A DNA stretch of 64,000 nt, from NCBI RefSeq assembly GCF_026210795.1, contig NC_089455.1, positions 1,550,001 to 1,614,000 on the forward strand, given 5' to 3'. The DNA comes from Rhizophagus irregularis. Taxonomy: Eukaryota > Glomeromycota > Glomeromycetes > Glomerales > Glomeraceae. Each line of letters starts with the position of its first letter. Within the stretch, counting starts at the first letter, position 1. Made by a program: the position numbers and the translations under genes. Shown here piece after piece: positions 49,474 through 60,849 of the stretch. Under the pieces are notes generated by a model that saw nothing but the letters and a program-made list of their open reading frames with translations, was not told where the DNA came from and did no database searches.

Positions 49474-49561
49474 TATGTCATTACATATCAGTATCGAATA
49501 TGTATATGATATATAAATAATATGTAAATAATATATATATTCTAGGCATGATCTTCTGTTA

Positions 49562-49847
49562 GTCGAAAATCGATATATCGGGTAGCAGATATGTATCAGA
49601 TATGTACGATATGTGTAGTATTAATGCAGAAAATCGGGTACCCGATATGTGTAATATACGTGTAAATATATATATCGTCTACATATCATATACATATCAT
49701 ATACACACGAGCATTACATACGTATATTTGATATATATATTTACATATATCTTACACATATCGGGTACCCGATTTTCTGCATTAATACTACACATATCGG
49801 GTACATATCTGATACATATCTGCTACCCGATATATTGGTTTTTCGAC
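49562..49847. mobile_element. Palindromic MITE with gtcgaaaa ends and tatcgggta words
   Basis: 286 bp between TA dinucleotides (49560-49561, 49848-49849). The halves are near-perfect inverted repeats of about 110 bp (tatatcgggtagcagatatg, then cagaaaatcgggtacccga) around a short spacer. It could form a very stable foldback. TA target suggests a Tc1/mariner-type mover. Confidence 0.75.
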
Positions 49848-49849
49848 TA

Positions 49850-50185
49850 TGTCAAATAGGGGAAATTAAATTTTATGCATTTCATAGTACTAATTTCGGT
49901 AGAATATATGTTTCTTACCGATTCTGTAAATAGTATGCATTGGATGGGTTACGTATAGCATAGTCAACTTTACTCATTTTGAAATAGATTTGGAGGGAGT
50001 AGCCGTATATAGTTATTTGTAAAGAGAAGGTGGGGTTTATAATCTTAGCTTTTCTATATTTGTAATTTTGGAAGATTATTTGTTCTTTATTTTTCTATTA
50101 GTTTTGCACTTATTGCGATACTTTTTAGAATACTTCGTTTCTAAAATTACTTCAGTATTAATTAATAAAATTCAAGCTCAGTATG
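49850..50185 (+). repeat. Direct repeat, left copy
   Basis: About 335 bp matching 53690-53996 plus 54545-54570 (shared words caaatagg-gaaatt, gcatagtcaactttac, ataatcttagcttttct, attaattaataaaattcaag). It could be a pair of LTRs 3.8 kb apart, or two copies of a dispersed repeat. No LTR-type tg/ca ends or primer-binding site could be fixed. Confidence 0.55.
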
Positions 50186-50199
50186 TTTTGCTAGTTTTG

Positions 50200-52446
50200 A
50201 CCGAAAGGTTCACCTCTTTTTGGAAAACAACTCACTATCCAGCCTGGCATGATTGCTCTATCGTACACTGGATTTCTTCTCATTGCGACTCTTCATCAGG
50301 TGATATTATCAAACTTTCTCCTTGCACTGGCTGCGTGGCTAATATTCCTCTGCCTCCCTCCAAAAAGTGAAATGCAGATTTAACTCTTTGCACGCAAAAG
50401 GTCTCTCTTATACATTTGCTCATCCTTCCTACCGTTAATGAATGAATTAGAAGAAATACCTCTGAAGTGCACAAGTCAAAGAGTAAAAAATCAGGCATCA
50501 ATCAGGCACTGATTGGTGACTGATTGATGCCTGATTTTTCACTTTTTGACCTGTGGTAGTCACCCTCCTTATGTGGGCTGATATAAAAGATGGAATTCGA
50601 TTTTACTATAACAGATGGGATGTTGCTCCTGATTTTTCCCCTGTAGACATTATTGAGGCTCCAGTTATCCCTACCACCGTTAAATCCTCAGCTGCTGCTA
50701 TTTTTGCTAATTCTCCTTTAATTCCTTCTACAGATTCATGTTACATCTTTTTCACTGATGAGTCTCTTATTAACTTAGGAACTCCCAATGTTTCTATGGG
50801 CTGGTCTTGGATGCAAATTGTACTGGATGCTGGTTTTCCCAATTTCATCGCTATTTACGCACATGGCATTATTTGAGATAATTCCTTTTTCTCTCGTGCT
50901 AAAGCTGCTGCTATTTATGCAGTTTTAACTGTCTCTCCTCATGACTCAAAAGTTACTATTTATACTGACTCGTAAACTGCCATTAATGGCCTTAAAGGTT
51001 GTTCTTCTTCTTCCTATTCTAATAGCCATCTCTACTATAAAACTATGAACTTTGAACTTTGGGCTATTATTGAACGAACTATCCGCTTCAAGAATTTGAT
51101 TGTTTTACTAATCAAAGTTAAAGCTCATTCCAACAACTATTTGAACGATTTTGCTGATTCCTTGGCCAATACTGCTCACACCTTATTGTCCAGTATTTTG
51201 ATCTCTGGTTTGGATCTTGCCTCTGCCCACAATTTTGTTTTAACTTATGACGATGATATTGTCTGCAAGTCTAATCTAAGACACTTTCTCAAATAATATT
51301 ATCAAACACAGTTGATGCGTGATTTATTGCATTTAACGTGATTTCACTTCACTTTTTTATTATCATCTCATATAGATTACATTGTTGATTAGGATCTTAC
51401 TTGGTTCACTTTGAAATTCAAACCTTTTCATGATGCATCTTTTACCTTTGAATATGCTTCATAGCACCACACCTTCAAGTTTAAACTCTTCTTAGATGAA
51501 TTGTCTACTTTGGAGAAATTTAAAAGAACACGCCCAGACTTATACATGGACGAATTAACTTGCCATTCTTGTATCGACCGCATGGAAGACTTGATGCACC
51601 TTTTTATGTGCAAAAGACGTCATTTGCCTATGTAACAAATTTTTCAATCTTATCAAAATTACTTGATTTCAAAAATATATAATGCTGAAAAATTGGCTGA
51701 TATCGATCCAATTCCGTTTATTATTAAACTTACTTCTCTTTCATATTGGTCCTTTTTTTCTACAAATTGGTCCTCTTATGCCTTTATCCATGGCTGTCTA
51801 CCCAAGCTTTTTGTTGACTTATTTGTCAATTTATCCATCCCAAGAAATTCCGCGATGAAAGTTGTCGCTGCTATTCACAACAATTTTATTCAAAAATTCA
51901 GAAGACGAATTTGGAATCTGCGTTCTTATGAGAAAAGTAGATGGAAAAACGCGATGAATATTACTTACAAGTTGAAAACTACTCCACGGCCGTCAAATTT
52001 GCCAAAATCTATATATTTACCTTACTTATCTTTACCACCTTCAACCCTACACGATTCACATGACTTCAGAACCGATTGGTTGAAGAACTCGATGAAATAT
52101 GGTTTGCCTTGATTTAATCACTTTTCAGATTTTATGAATTGTTTAACAGTGCTATTAAATAACAGCTTTTGCAAGATGAAGTGTCAATTTTTATAGTGGG
52201 CGCGCTATTCGTTATTTTGTTAGTATAGTTGCTTCTACTTTGATTAGAATATATCAAGGGAAAAGATCTGGGAAAATTTAGTGTAATGCGATTTTTCTTT
52301 TTTAGATTAATTTTTTACTTTATTTTTTCTTAAAAGACTATATAGCTTTGTTTTTAATTAGTTTTATTTGTTTTATTTTTCTTTTTATTGTTTGTAAATT
52401 GTAAAGTTCGAATAAATTTAATAAAAATAAAGGCTACTATATCACG
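50200..52446 (+). pseudogene. 5'-truncated LINE with RNase H and zinc knuckle
   Basis: Inserted into the repeat at 49850. Imperfect flanks gttttgctagttttgacc (near 50183-50200) and gtttgcctagtttttgacc (near 52448-52466) look like its target duplication. RNase H reads FFTDES near 50748, SRAKAAAIYAVL near 50895 with the usual Glu replaced by Lys (codon 50901-50903), IYTDS followed by a stop, and DFADSLANTAH near 51150-51182. A C-terminal knuckle, CHSCIDRMEDLMHLFMC, is near 51560-51610. The 3' end is an A/T-rich tail (aataaaaataaa). It belongs to a different family from the LINE at 24500. Dead. Confidence 0.7.
50470..50556. mobile_element. Short foldback MITE inside the LINE remnant
   Basis: About 87 bp hairpin: arms aatcaggcatcaatcaggca and ctgattgatgcctgattttt, outer ends cacaagtcaaag and ctttttgacctgtg. 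The same arm sequence occurs at 58718-58765 and in decayed form near 61500. No sure target duplication. Confidence 0.6.
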
Positions 52447-52466
52447 TTTGCCTAGTTTTTGACCAA

Positions 52467-53689
52467 AAATGATCAAAAGTACCTTCTCTCCAGTTGCTCA
52501 CTTGGCCAAAAATTTTCATAAAGAAAATAAATGGATGAAAAGTATGAGGACTTTTTGCTTTTAGTTAACAAAAAGTCTTTTCGAGGTGCTCTGAGTTCTT
52601 CTGCAATGTATGAGTTTTGCCCAGCATTCATAAAAAGACTGTATGAAATTTAGAAATGTTATTCTTAAGGTTCTGGTTGCTACCAAATTACGTTGTAAGA
52701 TGGCAGTTCTATATAAACATTTTCCTGGTTTTCTGAAAGGTTAAAAAGTAATGCATTTAGTTCCTACACCTTTAAAGCTAACTGGCCAAGCAGTTCACAA
52801 GCCGGATCTTCATCTTTAGAAGAGGTTCTTACCAACGAAGTTACTACCAGTTGATGAAGTGTGTGTGCTGAGTTTTGGTTTTTTTTGAGCTCCCTATTTT
52901 TATTTGTTTCTGTCATTATTTATGGTACTCTCCCTACCTTGTACATATTTTGATTTATTCTTTCTGTCGCTACTTTTATTTTATTTTCATTATTTTCTTT
53001 TTTCCTGCACCACCTTTCTGCGCATTTTGGAAATTTGAAAAATAAACCAAAATCGATTTACCATTTCCAAATGATCATTCTAGTCATGTGATTAATCCTT
53101 TTTTCTATATATACGTTGATCATTTTAATATATATTTGATCACGTTTTTTAATATTATTGGGCAAACTTTTGGACTTGGATTTGGATTGTATATGGATTT
53201 CTCTTTTTGGCCTTATTATTTTTGCTGCCGATATTGGATACGTTTTGTTCTTTACTAACCTTTTGCCTGAGGTTTATATCTTTATTTTTTGCTTTTTATT
53301 TTTCTTGGTTTTTTTTTTGATGTAACTTTATTTTCTTTGGGAGTAAGGGATACTGGAAAATTTGATCATCATGGTGGCTTGATATTACAATTTTAAAATC
53401 AATGATCACTCAGGTGATAAGAGGGGTGACAGATTGGGTACTGCAGTTTTTGTAGTATGCTGATCAAAGTAGTCACATGTTGGACTATCATTGGATTGAC
53501 TTATCTAGGTAGATCTTAGGTCGAAAGATTGTTTACAATAAGGTGGGTGTCCTCCGTTTGGAATTGTTTGAAATGAGGTGGGTGTTCCTTCAGGAATTGC
53601 ACGACACTAAAAAGTTTCCCATTAGCTGGACTGTATGACACTAAAAAGTTCCCAAAGGTCTTTGTGAAATAGGTTTGTTATCTATAGTA
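52467..53689. other. Non-coding DNA between the direct repeats
   Basis: Less A/T-extreme and T-rich in 52860-53330. A short open stretch (MDEKYEDFLLLVNKKSF, 52531 onward) soon meets stops. No domain recognised. Confidence 0.4.
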
Positions 53690-53996
53690 TGTAGTCAAAT
53701 AGGAGAAATTGAATTTTATGTGTTTTTGATAGTACTAATGGTAGCTCAGAAGTTCTTTACCAATTCTAAGAGTGGATATGGTGCTGGATGGATTATGTAT
53801 AGCATAGTCAACTTTACCCATTTTGAAATAGATTTGAGGTAGTTATTTATATAAAGAGAATAGGGTTTATAATCTTAGCTTTTCTTTATTTGTAATTTTG
53901 AAAGATTATTTGTTCTTTGTTTTTCTATTAGTTCTGCACTTGTTGTGATTCTTTTTAGAATATTCTGTATTTTTTAAAGTAACTTATAGCATTAAT

Positions 53997-54544
53997 TAAG
54001 GTTGCTTGCTGAAACCTAGGGGTTTAAGCAAGATGGCGTTTTGCCGAAAAGTGAAATTCTGCCAAAACAGGACCCCGGATATCTCCAAAACAGGTCATAA
54101 GTCACACTTTCGGCAGATTGGCCCATTTTTCAGCGCTCAAAAAATCGTTTTTTGTAAATATCTCGGCATCCAGTGGTCCAATTTTGATGAACTTTTTTTT
54201 AAATTGTAGAGCTAAATGAGGGCTACAAAATAAAAAAAAGTTCATTAAAATTGAATTACTGGATGCTGAGATATTTACAAAAAACGATTTTTTGAGTTTC
54301 AGCAAAAAGGGGTGTTTTTGGCCAAAAGTCCATTATGACCTTTATATTAGATATCCGGGGTCCTGCCGAAACTATATTAAAGTTATATTAAAAAACTGGC
54401 GAAACTTTGGAGAAAGGCGAAACTGCCGAAACTTATTATAAATGCCGAAACTGCCGAAATTCTGCCGAAACTATAATAAATCTATAGTAAAATTTTGACG
54501 AAACTAATCGTAGGATTTTGAAGAGGTTTAGACAAGCAACCTTA
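53997..54544. mobile_element. hAT-type MITE, family taaggttgcttgcc, copy 3, itself interrupted
   Basis: Perfect 8 bp duplication gcattaat (53989-53996 and 54545-54552). Removing the nested element at 54069-54364 and one copy of its duplication leaves 244 bp, the same as copies 1 and 2. Confidence 0.92.
54069..54364. mobile_element. hAT-type MITE, aggacccc family, 296 bp, copy 2
   Basis: Nearly identical to 27390-27687. Flanks gccaaaac (54061-54068) and gccgaaac (54365-54372), an 8 bp duplication with one change. Inserted in copy 3 of the taaggttgc MITE. Confidence 0.92.
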
Positions 54545-54745
54545 GCATTAATTAATAAAATTCAAGCCCATGCTATATTTGCCTAATTTTTGACCAATAA
54601 TATATAGTATAAATATGGAAAATTATACATTTATAATATATATATCAGGTACTTTTAGGGCAGTAACAGATATTATCTAATATTCTAGGGAAAAGTGAGT
54701 AATTGAAAATCTTAGGTTACATATATAATATATCTTACCTGGGGG

Positions 54746-57700
54746 CAGTGATGGGAAATTCTGGTTTCTGGTGAAAATTTCACTGGAACTGGAAATTGGA
54801 ATATCGGAATACAATTGGAACATCAAATAGAACACCGGATCACTGGAACATTGGAATTTTGATGGAACATCAGAAATTTATTCTGAAATTAATTCCAGTA
54901 TTCCAGTATAACAAAATCGATCACAAATTAACCAAATTAACCAAAAAAAAAAATTTTTTTTTTTTCTAACTTTAAACATCAAAATAAACTAAATACAATA
55001 TGTCAAATCACGGTGGAAAACCTTCCCACTGTTTTAACGAGTTTGTTCATGTAAAAAAAGATGTTAAGGTTAACTAAAGTAATTATTTAGCAGTATGTCA
55101 GGGTTGTGTAACTGTAAAAGGCTGAACTTGGGCAGAAGCAGAAGCGCGTAAAATAAATATGTTAAATACAGTTTCTAGTATTGGCAAACATTTATCTGTG
55201 TGTGAAAATTTCAAAACGACATATCCAGATAGAGTTGAATATGTAAAAAAAAAATATAGAGACAAGAAAACAGAGAACAGCCAAACAGAGAACAGCTAAT
55301 AATTTGAAAAGGCAATTAAATCAATGTATACTTAATTTATTATTTATATTTTTTTGATTTACATTTTTAATTTTATATATACAGTATATTTATTTTTATA
55401 TTATTAACTAATATATTTAATTATTATAGTGCCGGAACTAGATGAAGAAGATGATAATCTATCTCAAGCATCATTTTCTACACGATCAACTGCATCAACT
55501 TTCACAAGTGGTACATCAAAACGATTGTGTACTAATAATTCTGAAAAAGTACAATCAACTATAAATCAGTATATTGGAAGAAAGTTTTTACCAAATGAGA
55601 TAGACACATTTTACAGATTGTTGTTACGTATGACAATTTCAAATGGATGGGCGTTCCAATGGGTGGAAAATCAGAAAACAATCAAATTTTTTAATTTTAT
55701 TTCACCTTTATTGAAATTACCAAATCGAAAAACTTTAGCTGATGAATTATTAAAGAATTCTGCTGAGCGTGTACAAAATAATATAGAAGCTGCTGCTAAA
55801 GATGACAAATATGGTGTTTCTATTTCACTTGATGGATGGAAAAATGTTGTTGAACAAAATATTTTGGGTTTAGTAATTACAAGATCAGATGGACAAGTAT
55901 TAATATGGAAAGCAAAAGATATTAGCAGGGATTGTGGAAATACTGATGCAGCAGTTAGACATATTAATGCATTTTTAAATGAAACTCAAGCAAAAAACAT
56001 AAAAATTAATACTGTTATCACTGACTCTGCTTTCTTTTACAATGCAGCTCAGTAAGAATTTTTTTTTTTAAGTTTATAATTTTTTAAATTTTATGTTAAA
56101 CTAATAAATAATATTTTGTTATTTAGAAAACAATTAAGATGTACACATAATGATATAGTTTTTTTGCCTTGTTTTGCGTACCAGGCAAATTTCTGTGTAG
56201 TAGATGTTTTCAAATCCTCACCAAAATTACTTGAAACTTCTAAAAATGCAACTGCAATCATTAAATACTTTAATGCGTCATCAAAATTTACTAAAGATCT
56301 TCGCGACGAACAAAAAAGAATATATAACAAATATATTACATTAATACAACCTGGTCAAATACGTTGGAATTCCTATTATTTTTGTTACCAATCGGTTCTC
56401 AAAAATAAGCGTGCATTAAAGGTTAGTTCTAATATTTAATATTAATCTTTTTATTAAAACATTGTTAATCTAACAGTTAATATTAAAAACTTTTAGTCTT
56501 TAGCAGGAAGGAATGATCTTAGTGATGTAACAGTTGTACATGAAGAAAAAGAAGGGAATAATGATAACAAACTAATGGCTAGCAAAATTATCTCAATTAT
56601 TGATAATCCAGACTTTTGGATAAATCTTGTAGAATTAGAAAAGATTCTTTATCCATATTGCGTTGCATTGAACTTGTTGCAAAAAGATAAAGCTCGATTA
56701 TATGATGTATTGCATTCTTTTGGATACTTTATGCAATGCACTTCAGAATGTGATGATAACGATTATAGGGAAATGATGACAAGAAGATTAGAAAGACGAT
56801 GGAAAACCTGGGAGTAGCCTTTACTTATTTTATCCTTTTTTTACATCCATCCTATAAATTACAATTTTTTGCATCAGATCCTAAACTTTCTCACATTAAT
56901 CTTAATAAATGGGTTCAATATTATTATATTAAATGGTTTGGTAACAACCCAACTTCTATGGTACGAGAATTATTGGCATATAAAGAAAATTTTTTTCCAT
57001 TTAATGAACCTTCTTTATTAGAATTAGAACAAAACACCTTTAGATAATTGGTCATTTTTGAGCGACTCAATTCTAGAATTATCACAAATAGCAACTAAAT
57101 TGTTCAGTATATGTGTGAACTCTGCTTCATGTGAATGGCTATTTTCAACTATGGGCTTCTTACACACTAAAAGACGGAATAAATTACATGTAAGTTATTT
57201 ATTATTTATATTATTATTTATTATAATTTATTGATTTTTAATTTTAACTAGTACTCTAAAGTTTTATGGATGGCACAAATTCGTGGTGAACTTCAAAGAG
57301 AAAAATTTATAAAAAGTATTATATTGGATGATCAGTAAGTTAATAATAATAGAATTGCAGTACCTGTTGGAGATAAAGAAATTGATGACAGTATACTGGA
57401 ACCACCGGAATTGGATGTGGATGATATTGATGATAAAAGCGATAATGGGGATAATGATGAAGTAGATGAATTTATTAAATTATGGTTTGAGGGACTAAAT
57501 GAAGAAGATATAAGTGAAAATGATACTTCAGATAATGAAATTAATGAAAATCTAAATGAATTACTTAGTACACAAATTCATCCTGCAGATAACAATGATG
57601 CAAAATGAGATTTAACAACTCTATTTAAATCTCAATTAGTAGCGCCTAGTTTCTTTTCCAATATGTCATTGTAATGAATTTTAAATGTATTTTGGTTATT

Positions 57701-57911
57701 AAATAAAGAATTTTTTTAAAATTTATATATTCCAGTATTCCAAACTAAATTCCAGTGTTCCATAATAATTTTTTATATTCCAGTATTCCAAATTAAATTC
57801 CAATGTTCCAGTATTCCAATTGTATTCTAGTGAACAGTTCATTGGAATACTGGAAACTGGAAATTGGAATACACGTTTCCAGATTTTAGATTCCAGAATA
57901 TGCCAACACTG
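54746..57911 (+). mobile_element. hAT element 3, complete but broken
   Basis: 3166 bp, ends cagtgatggga and tgccaacactg (imperfect inverse). Flanks cctggggg (54738-54745) and cctgggga (57912-57919), an 8 bp duplication with one change. Both subterminal regions are tiled with ggaatactgg/ccagtattcc words. Confidence 0.85.
54999..57608 (+). pseudogene. hAT transposase 3 with BED finger, disrupted
   Basis: ATG at 54999 begins the leader. A BED finger (CQGC, then GKHLSVC) is broken by stops at about 55075 and 55121. The core runs through 55429-56055 (TFYRLLLRMTISNGWAFQWV, SISLDGWKN, NTVITDSAFFYNAAQ), an intron to about 56127, a His/Cys segment in which the usual CxAH reads CFAY, and IRWNSYYF. The motif normally like AWEQPLLILSFFLHP is broken by TAG at 56815-56817 and a shift in a T run near 56840. 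The C-terminal NSASCEWLFSTMGFLHTK is near 57109-57163. An acidic tail ends at 57608. Inactive. The CFAY substitution may itself remove a catalytic-fold residue. Confidence 0.85.
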
Positions 57912-57969
57912 CCTGGGGAAGGGGGGTAAGCTCTTATAATAAACTGATATTAGGTAATATTTGTCATTG

Positions 57970-58714
57970 CACTTATTAAAATATTTAATATTATATAAAT
58001 TTTATATATATTAATTTGATCTTTAAAATTGAATTGCTTAATTAATATTAATCTAATCATTATAAAATTACTATTATTTGATTCTTTTCAATAAAATGAA
58101 TCCAATAAGTTAAAAAATATTACTGTATTATATTGCTTATAGTATTTTCTAAAGTTAGTACTTTCATATAGAGTTGATGATTTTTTGTGGCATTAAAAAG
58201 TAAATTTTGTGTGTGATAAAAAAATTTTTTGTGATTTGCAATAATACCAAATTTTATAAATTATGTATAATTTTATGATATATTTTAATAAAATATTTAT
58301 ATATGAAAAATTTTATTTTATTTATTTTATTATCTATTTGTAATTAATTTTTATATAAATTTAATCAATTAAAATACAATATATTAAATTATTTTATGAC
58401 TTTTTAGATAAACTTTAATAATTAGAATCTAAAAGTATATTATATAAAGAAAAATTATGTTTTACTATATAGCTTAAAATTAATAATTAAATATAGTTTA
58501 ATGTGATACTAAAAAGAATTGGTAAATGAACTAATAAACTTTTTTAATAATTATTTAAATTGGTTTTATCTAAATTTTCATTAAATTCTAACTAATAATA
58601 TACTATTTATTTATATAATAGACTGTTAAAAGGATTATCAAATTCCATAATTGCTAAATAAATAATAAATATCCTTTTTTTGAATATTTTCAGTAGTAAT
58701 ATAATATTAATCAC
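57970..58714. other. A/T-rich non-coding DNA
   Basis: Long A/T runs, no gene and no clear element. A polyadenylation-like and low-complexity background only. Confidence 0.5.
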
Positions 58715-59180
58715 AGGTCGAAAAGTGAAAAAATAGGCATCAATCAGTCACCAATCAGTTTGCTAACTTTTGATCCAGTGATCAAAAAAAGATGAAATAT
58801 AGCTCATTGGAATCGTCTCAACAAGACGAATCTAATGGTAGTAAAATTGCATTTTTAAGATTAATTCTTAATGAGAATTAAGTAAAATATAAAAATAAAA
58901 ATGTATCATTTATATTTTACATATGGGCTAATTTGTTTACTCTGCATTAAAAAGAGTTATTAAATTGATTTTCATAATTTTCATTACTCAAAATTGTTTT
59001 GTAATACCAAAAAATCATCTGATTGATGATCACTTGACTAAATAATAAGTTGAACAAAAATTTACATTTGCGAAACTTAAATTATTAAATGTAAAAGAGC
59101 TGTGAAAAAACCCATTTCACTAATAAAAAACCCATTTCTTATATATATGGAATTTTTAACATATATTATTAAAAAGTAAG

Positions 59181-60688
59181 TAGTGCTCCGAAAAAAATCC
59201 GATCTGATCTGGAATCTGCAGATTTGATCCGAATCAGATCGGTTCGGTTTTTAAAATTTTGATCCGTAGATCAGATCGGATTTAAAAAAAATCTGATCTG
59301 ATCAGATTCAGATCGGATCAGATCAAACACGAGAAAATCTGATTCGATCTGAACAGATTTTGGATCAGATTTTTTTTTTAAAAACCCTTTCCTGAACGAA
59401 CAGATGCCGGACGACCAAGATTTAAAAGAACGAACTAGGTAAGTTCGTTTCTTTTTTTTTGTTATTTTTACTTGAGAGAACTTAATTAACGGTTCCCTTC
59501 TTTTTTATTAGGAAGCCTGGACGAATGAAGCCTAACGACCAGGATTTAAAAAAAAAGAACGAACCTATGGTGAGTTCGTTCTTTTTTTTAAGGTTTTTTT
59601 TTTATTTTTTATTTAAGGGAACATAATTAATGTTCCCTTTCTTTTTTTAGGAAATCTGGACGTGGACGAAGTCATTAACGACCAGGATTTAAAAAAAAAA
59701 CGAACTATGATAAGTTCGTTTCTTTTTTTAAGTTTTTTTTTTATTTTTACTTAAGGGAACGTAATTAACGTTCCCTTTCTTTTTTTTTAGGAAACCTGGA
59801 CGTGGACGAAGCCATTAATGACCAGAATTTAAAAAAAGAATAAACTATAGTAAGTTTATTTCTTTTTTTAAGTTTTTTTTTTATTTTTACTTAAGGAAAC
59901 GTAATTAACGTTCCCTTTCTTTTTTTTAGGAAACCTGGACAAACGAAGTCGTTAAGACGTTAACGACCAGGATTTAAAAAAAAGAATGAACTATGGTAAG
60001 TTCATTTCTTTTTTTAAGTTTTTTTTTTTATTTTACTTAAGGGAACGTAATTAACGTTAAAACTCTTTTACTTTTTTAGGAAACCTGGACATGAACGAAG
60101 CCATTAACGACCAGGATTTAAAAAAAGAACGAACTATGGTAAGTTCATTTCTTTTTTTAAGTTTTTTTTTTATTTTTACTTAAGGGAACGTAATTAACGT
60201 TCCCTTTCTTTTTTTTTAGGAAACCTGGACAAACAAAGTCGTTAAGACGTTAACGATCAGGATTTAAAAAAAAGAACGAACTATGGTAAGTTCGTTTCTT
60301 TTTTTAGGTTTTTTTTTTATTTTTACTTAAGGGAACGTAATTAACGTTCCCTTTCTTTTATTTTTAGGAAACCTGGACGCGAGATGAAGCTGAACGACCA
60401 GGATTTAAAAGAACGAACTATGGTAAGTTCATTTTTTTATTTTTATTTTTATTTTTTTTTACTTTAAGAAACGTAATTAATGTTCCCTTTCCTTTTTTTA
60501 GTACAAGGACCAGATCCGAACCAGATTTGGATCAAATTCAAATCGGATTCAAATGGATCTGAACCAGATTCAGATCAAATTGAACCAGATCTGATCAGAT
60601 TCAGATCAGATCAGATCTATTAAAATAAAAATCAGATCAGATCAGATTTAAGCTAAATCCGGTCTGAACCGATCTGTTAGGAGCACTA
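59181..60688. mobile_element. hAT-type non-autonomous element filled by an intron-like array
   Basis: 1508 bp with ends tagtgctccgaaaaaaatcc and gttaggagcacta, perfect 8 bp duplication aaagtaag (59173-59180 and 60689-60696). Subterminal regions (59200-59370, 60510-60680) are tiled with gatctgatcagatc words. No transposase frame is present; the core is the array at 59403-60501. Confidence 0.92.
59403..60501 (+). repeat. Tandem array of exon-plus-intron-like units, plus strand
   Basis: Eight intron-like blocks of 73-84 bp (59439-59511, 59570-59650, 59710-59790, 59850-59929, 59996-60079, 60139-60219, 60286-60367, 60423-60501) alternate with exon-like blocks of 55-66 bp. Seven of eight begin GTAAGT or GTGAGT and all end in a T-rich tract plus AG; the third starts AT. 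Each donor lies in a palindrome (gaacgaactatggtaagttc) and each acceptor follows another (gggaacgtaattaacgttcc). The exon blocks share cctggacgtggacgaagcca and gaccaggattt. Their lengths are not all multiples of three, so a continuous protein is unlikely. Confidence 0.8.
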
Positions 60689-60849
60689 AAAGTAAGTATA
60701 TTTTAATAGAATATAAAGTAAAATAAAAATTTATATAGTCTTAGTAGCTATAAATGTTTATAAAAATATAATAAAAATATCATATAAAAGATGTTATCAT
60801 AATAGATATTTTCAAACAATAAAAACAATTATTTTATATCAAAGTTTGT

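Larger units (their letters stand above)
53690..54585 (+). repeat. Direct repeat, right copy, interrupted
   Basis: Matches 49850-50185, with the MITE at 53997-54544 inserted at its attaatta word. Ends near cctaatttttgaccaataat, which corresponds to sequence beyond the LINE in the left copy. Confidence 0.55.
54658..57969. mobile_element. MITE with gggcagtaac ends, split by hAT element 3
   Basis: Left end gggcagtaacagatattatc and right end gatattaggtaatatttgtc followed by attgcac are inverted. The interior words aatcttaggttacat and tcttacctg match the MITE at 17159-17330. Its middle holds hAT element 3. Confidence 0.55.

Noticed and set aside
49130-49859. Small plus- and minus-strand frames rich in Ile, Tyr and His
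   Set aside because: They run through a palindromic tatcgggta repeat and appear on both strands as mirror products.
59403-60501. Single multi-exon protein gene made of repeated small exons
   Set aside because: Exon-like block lengths are 55, 58, 59 and 66 bp and do not keep one frame, and one donor is ATAAGT.
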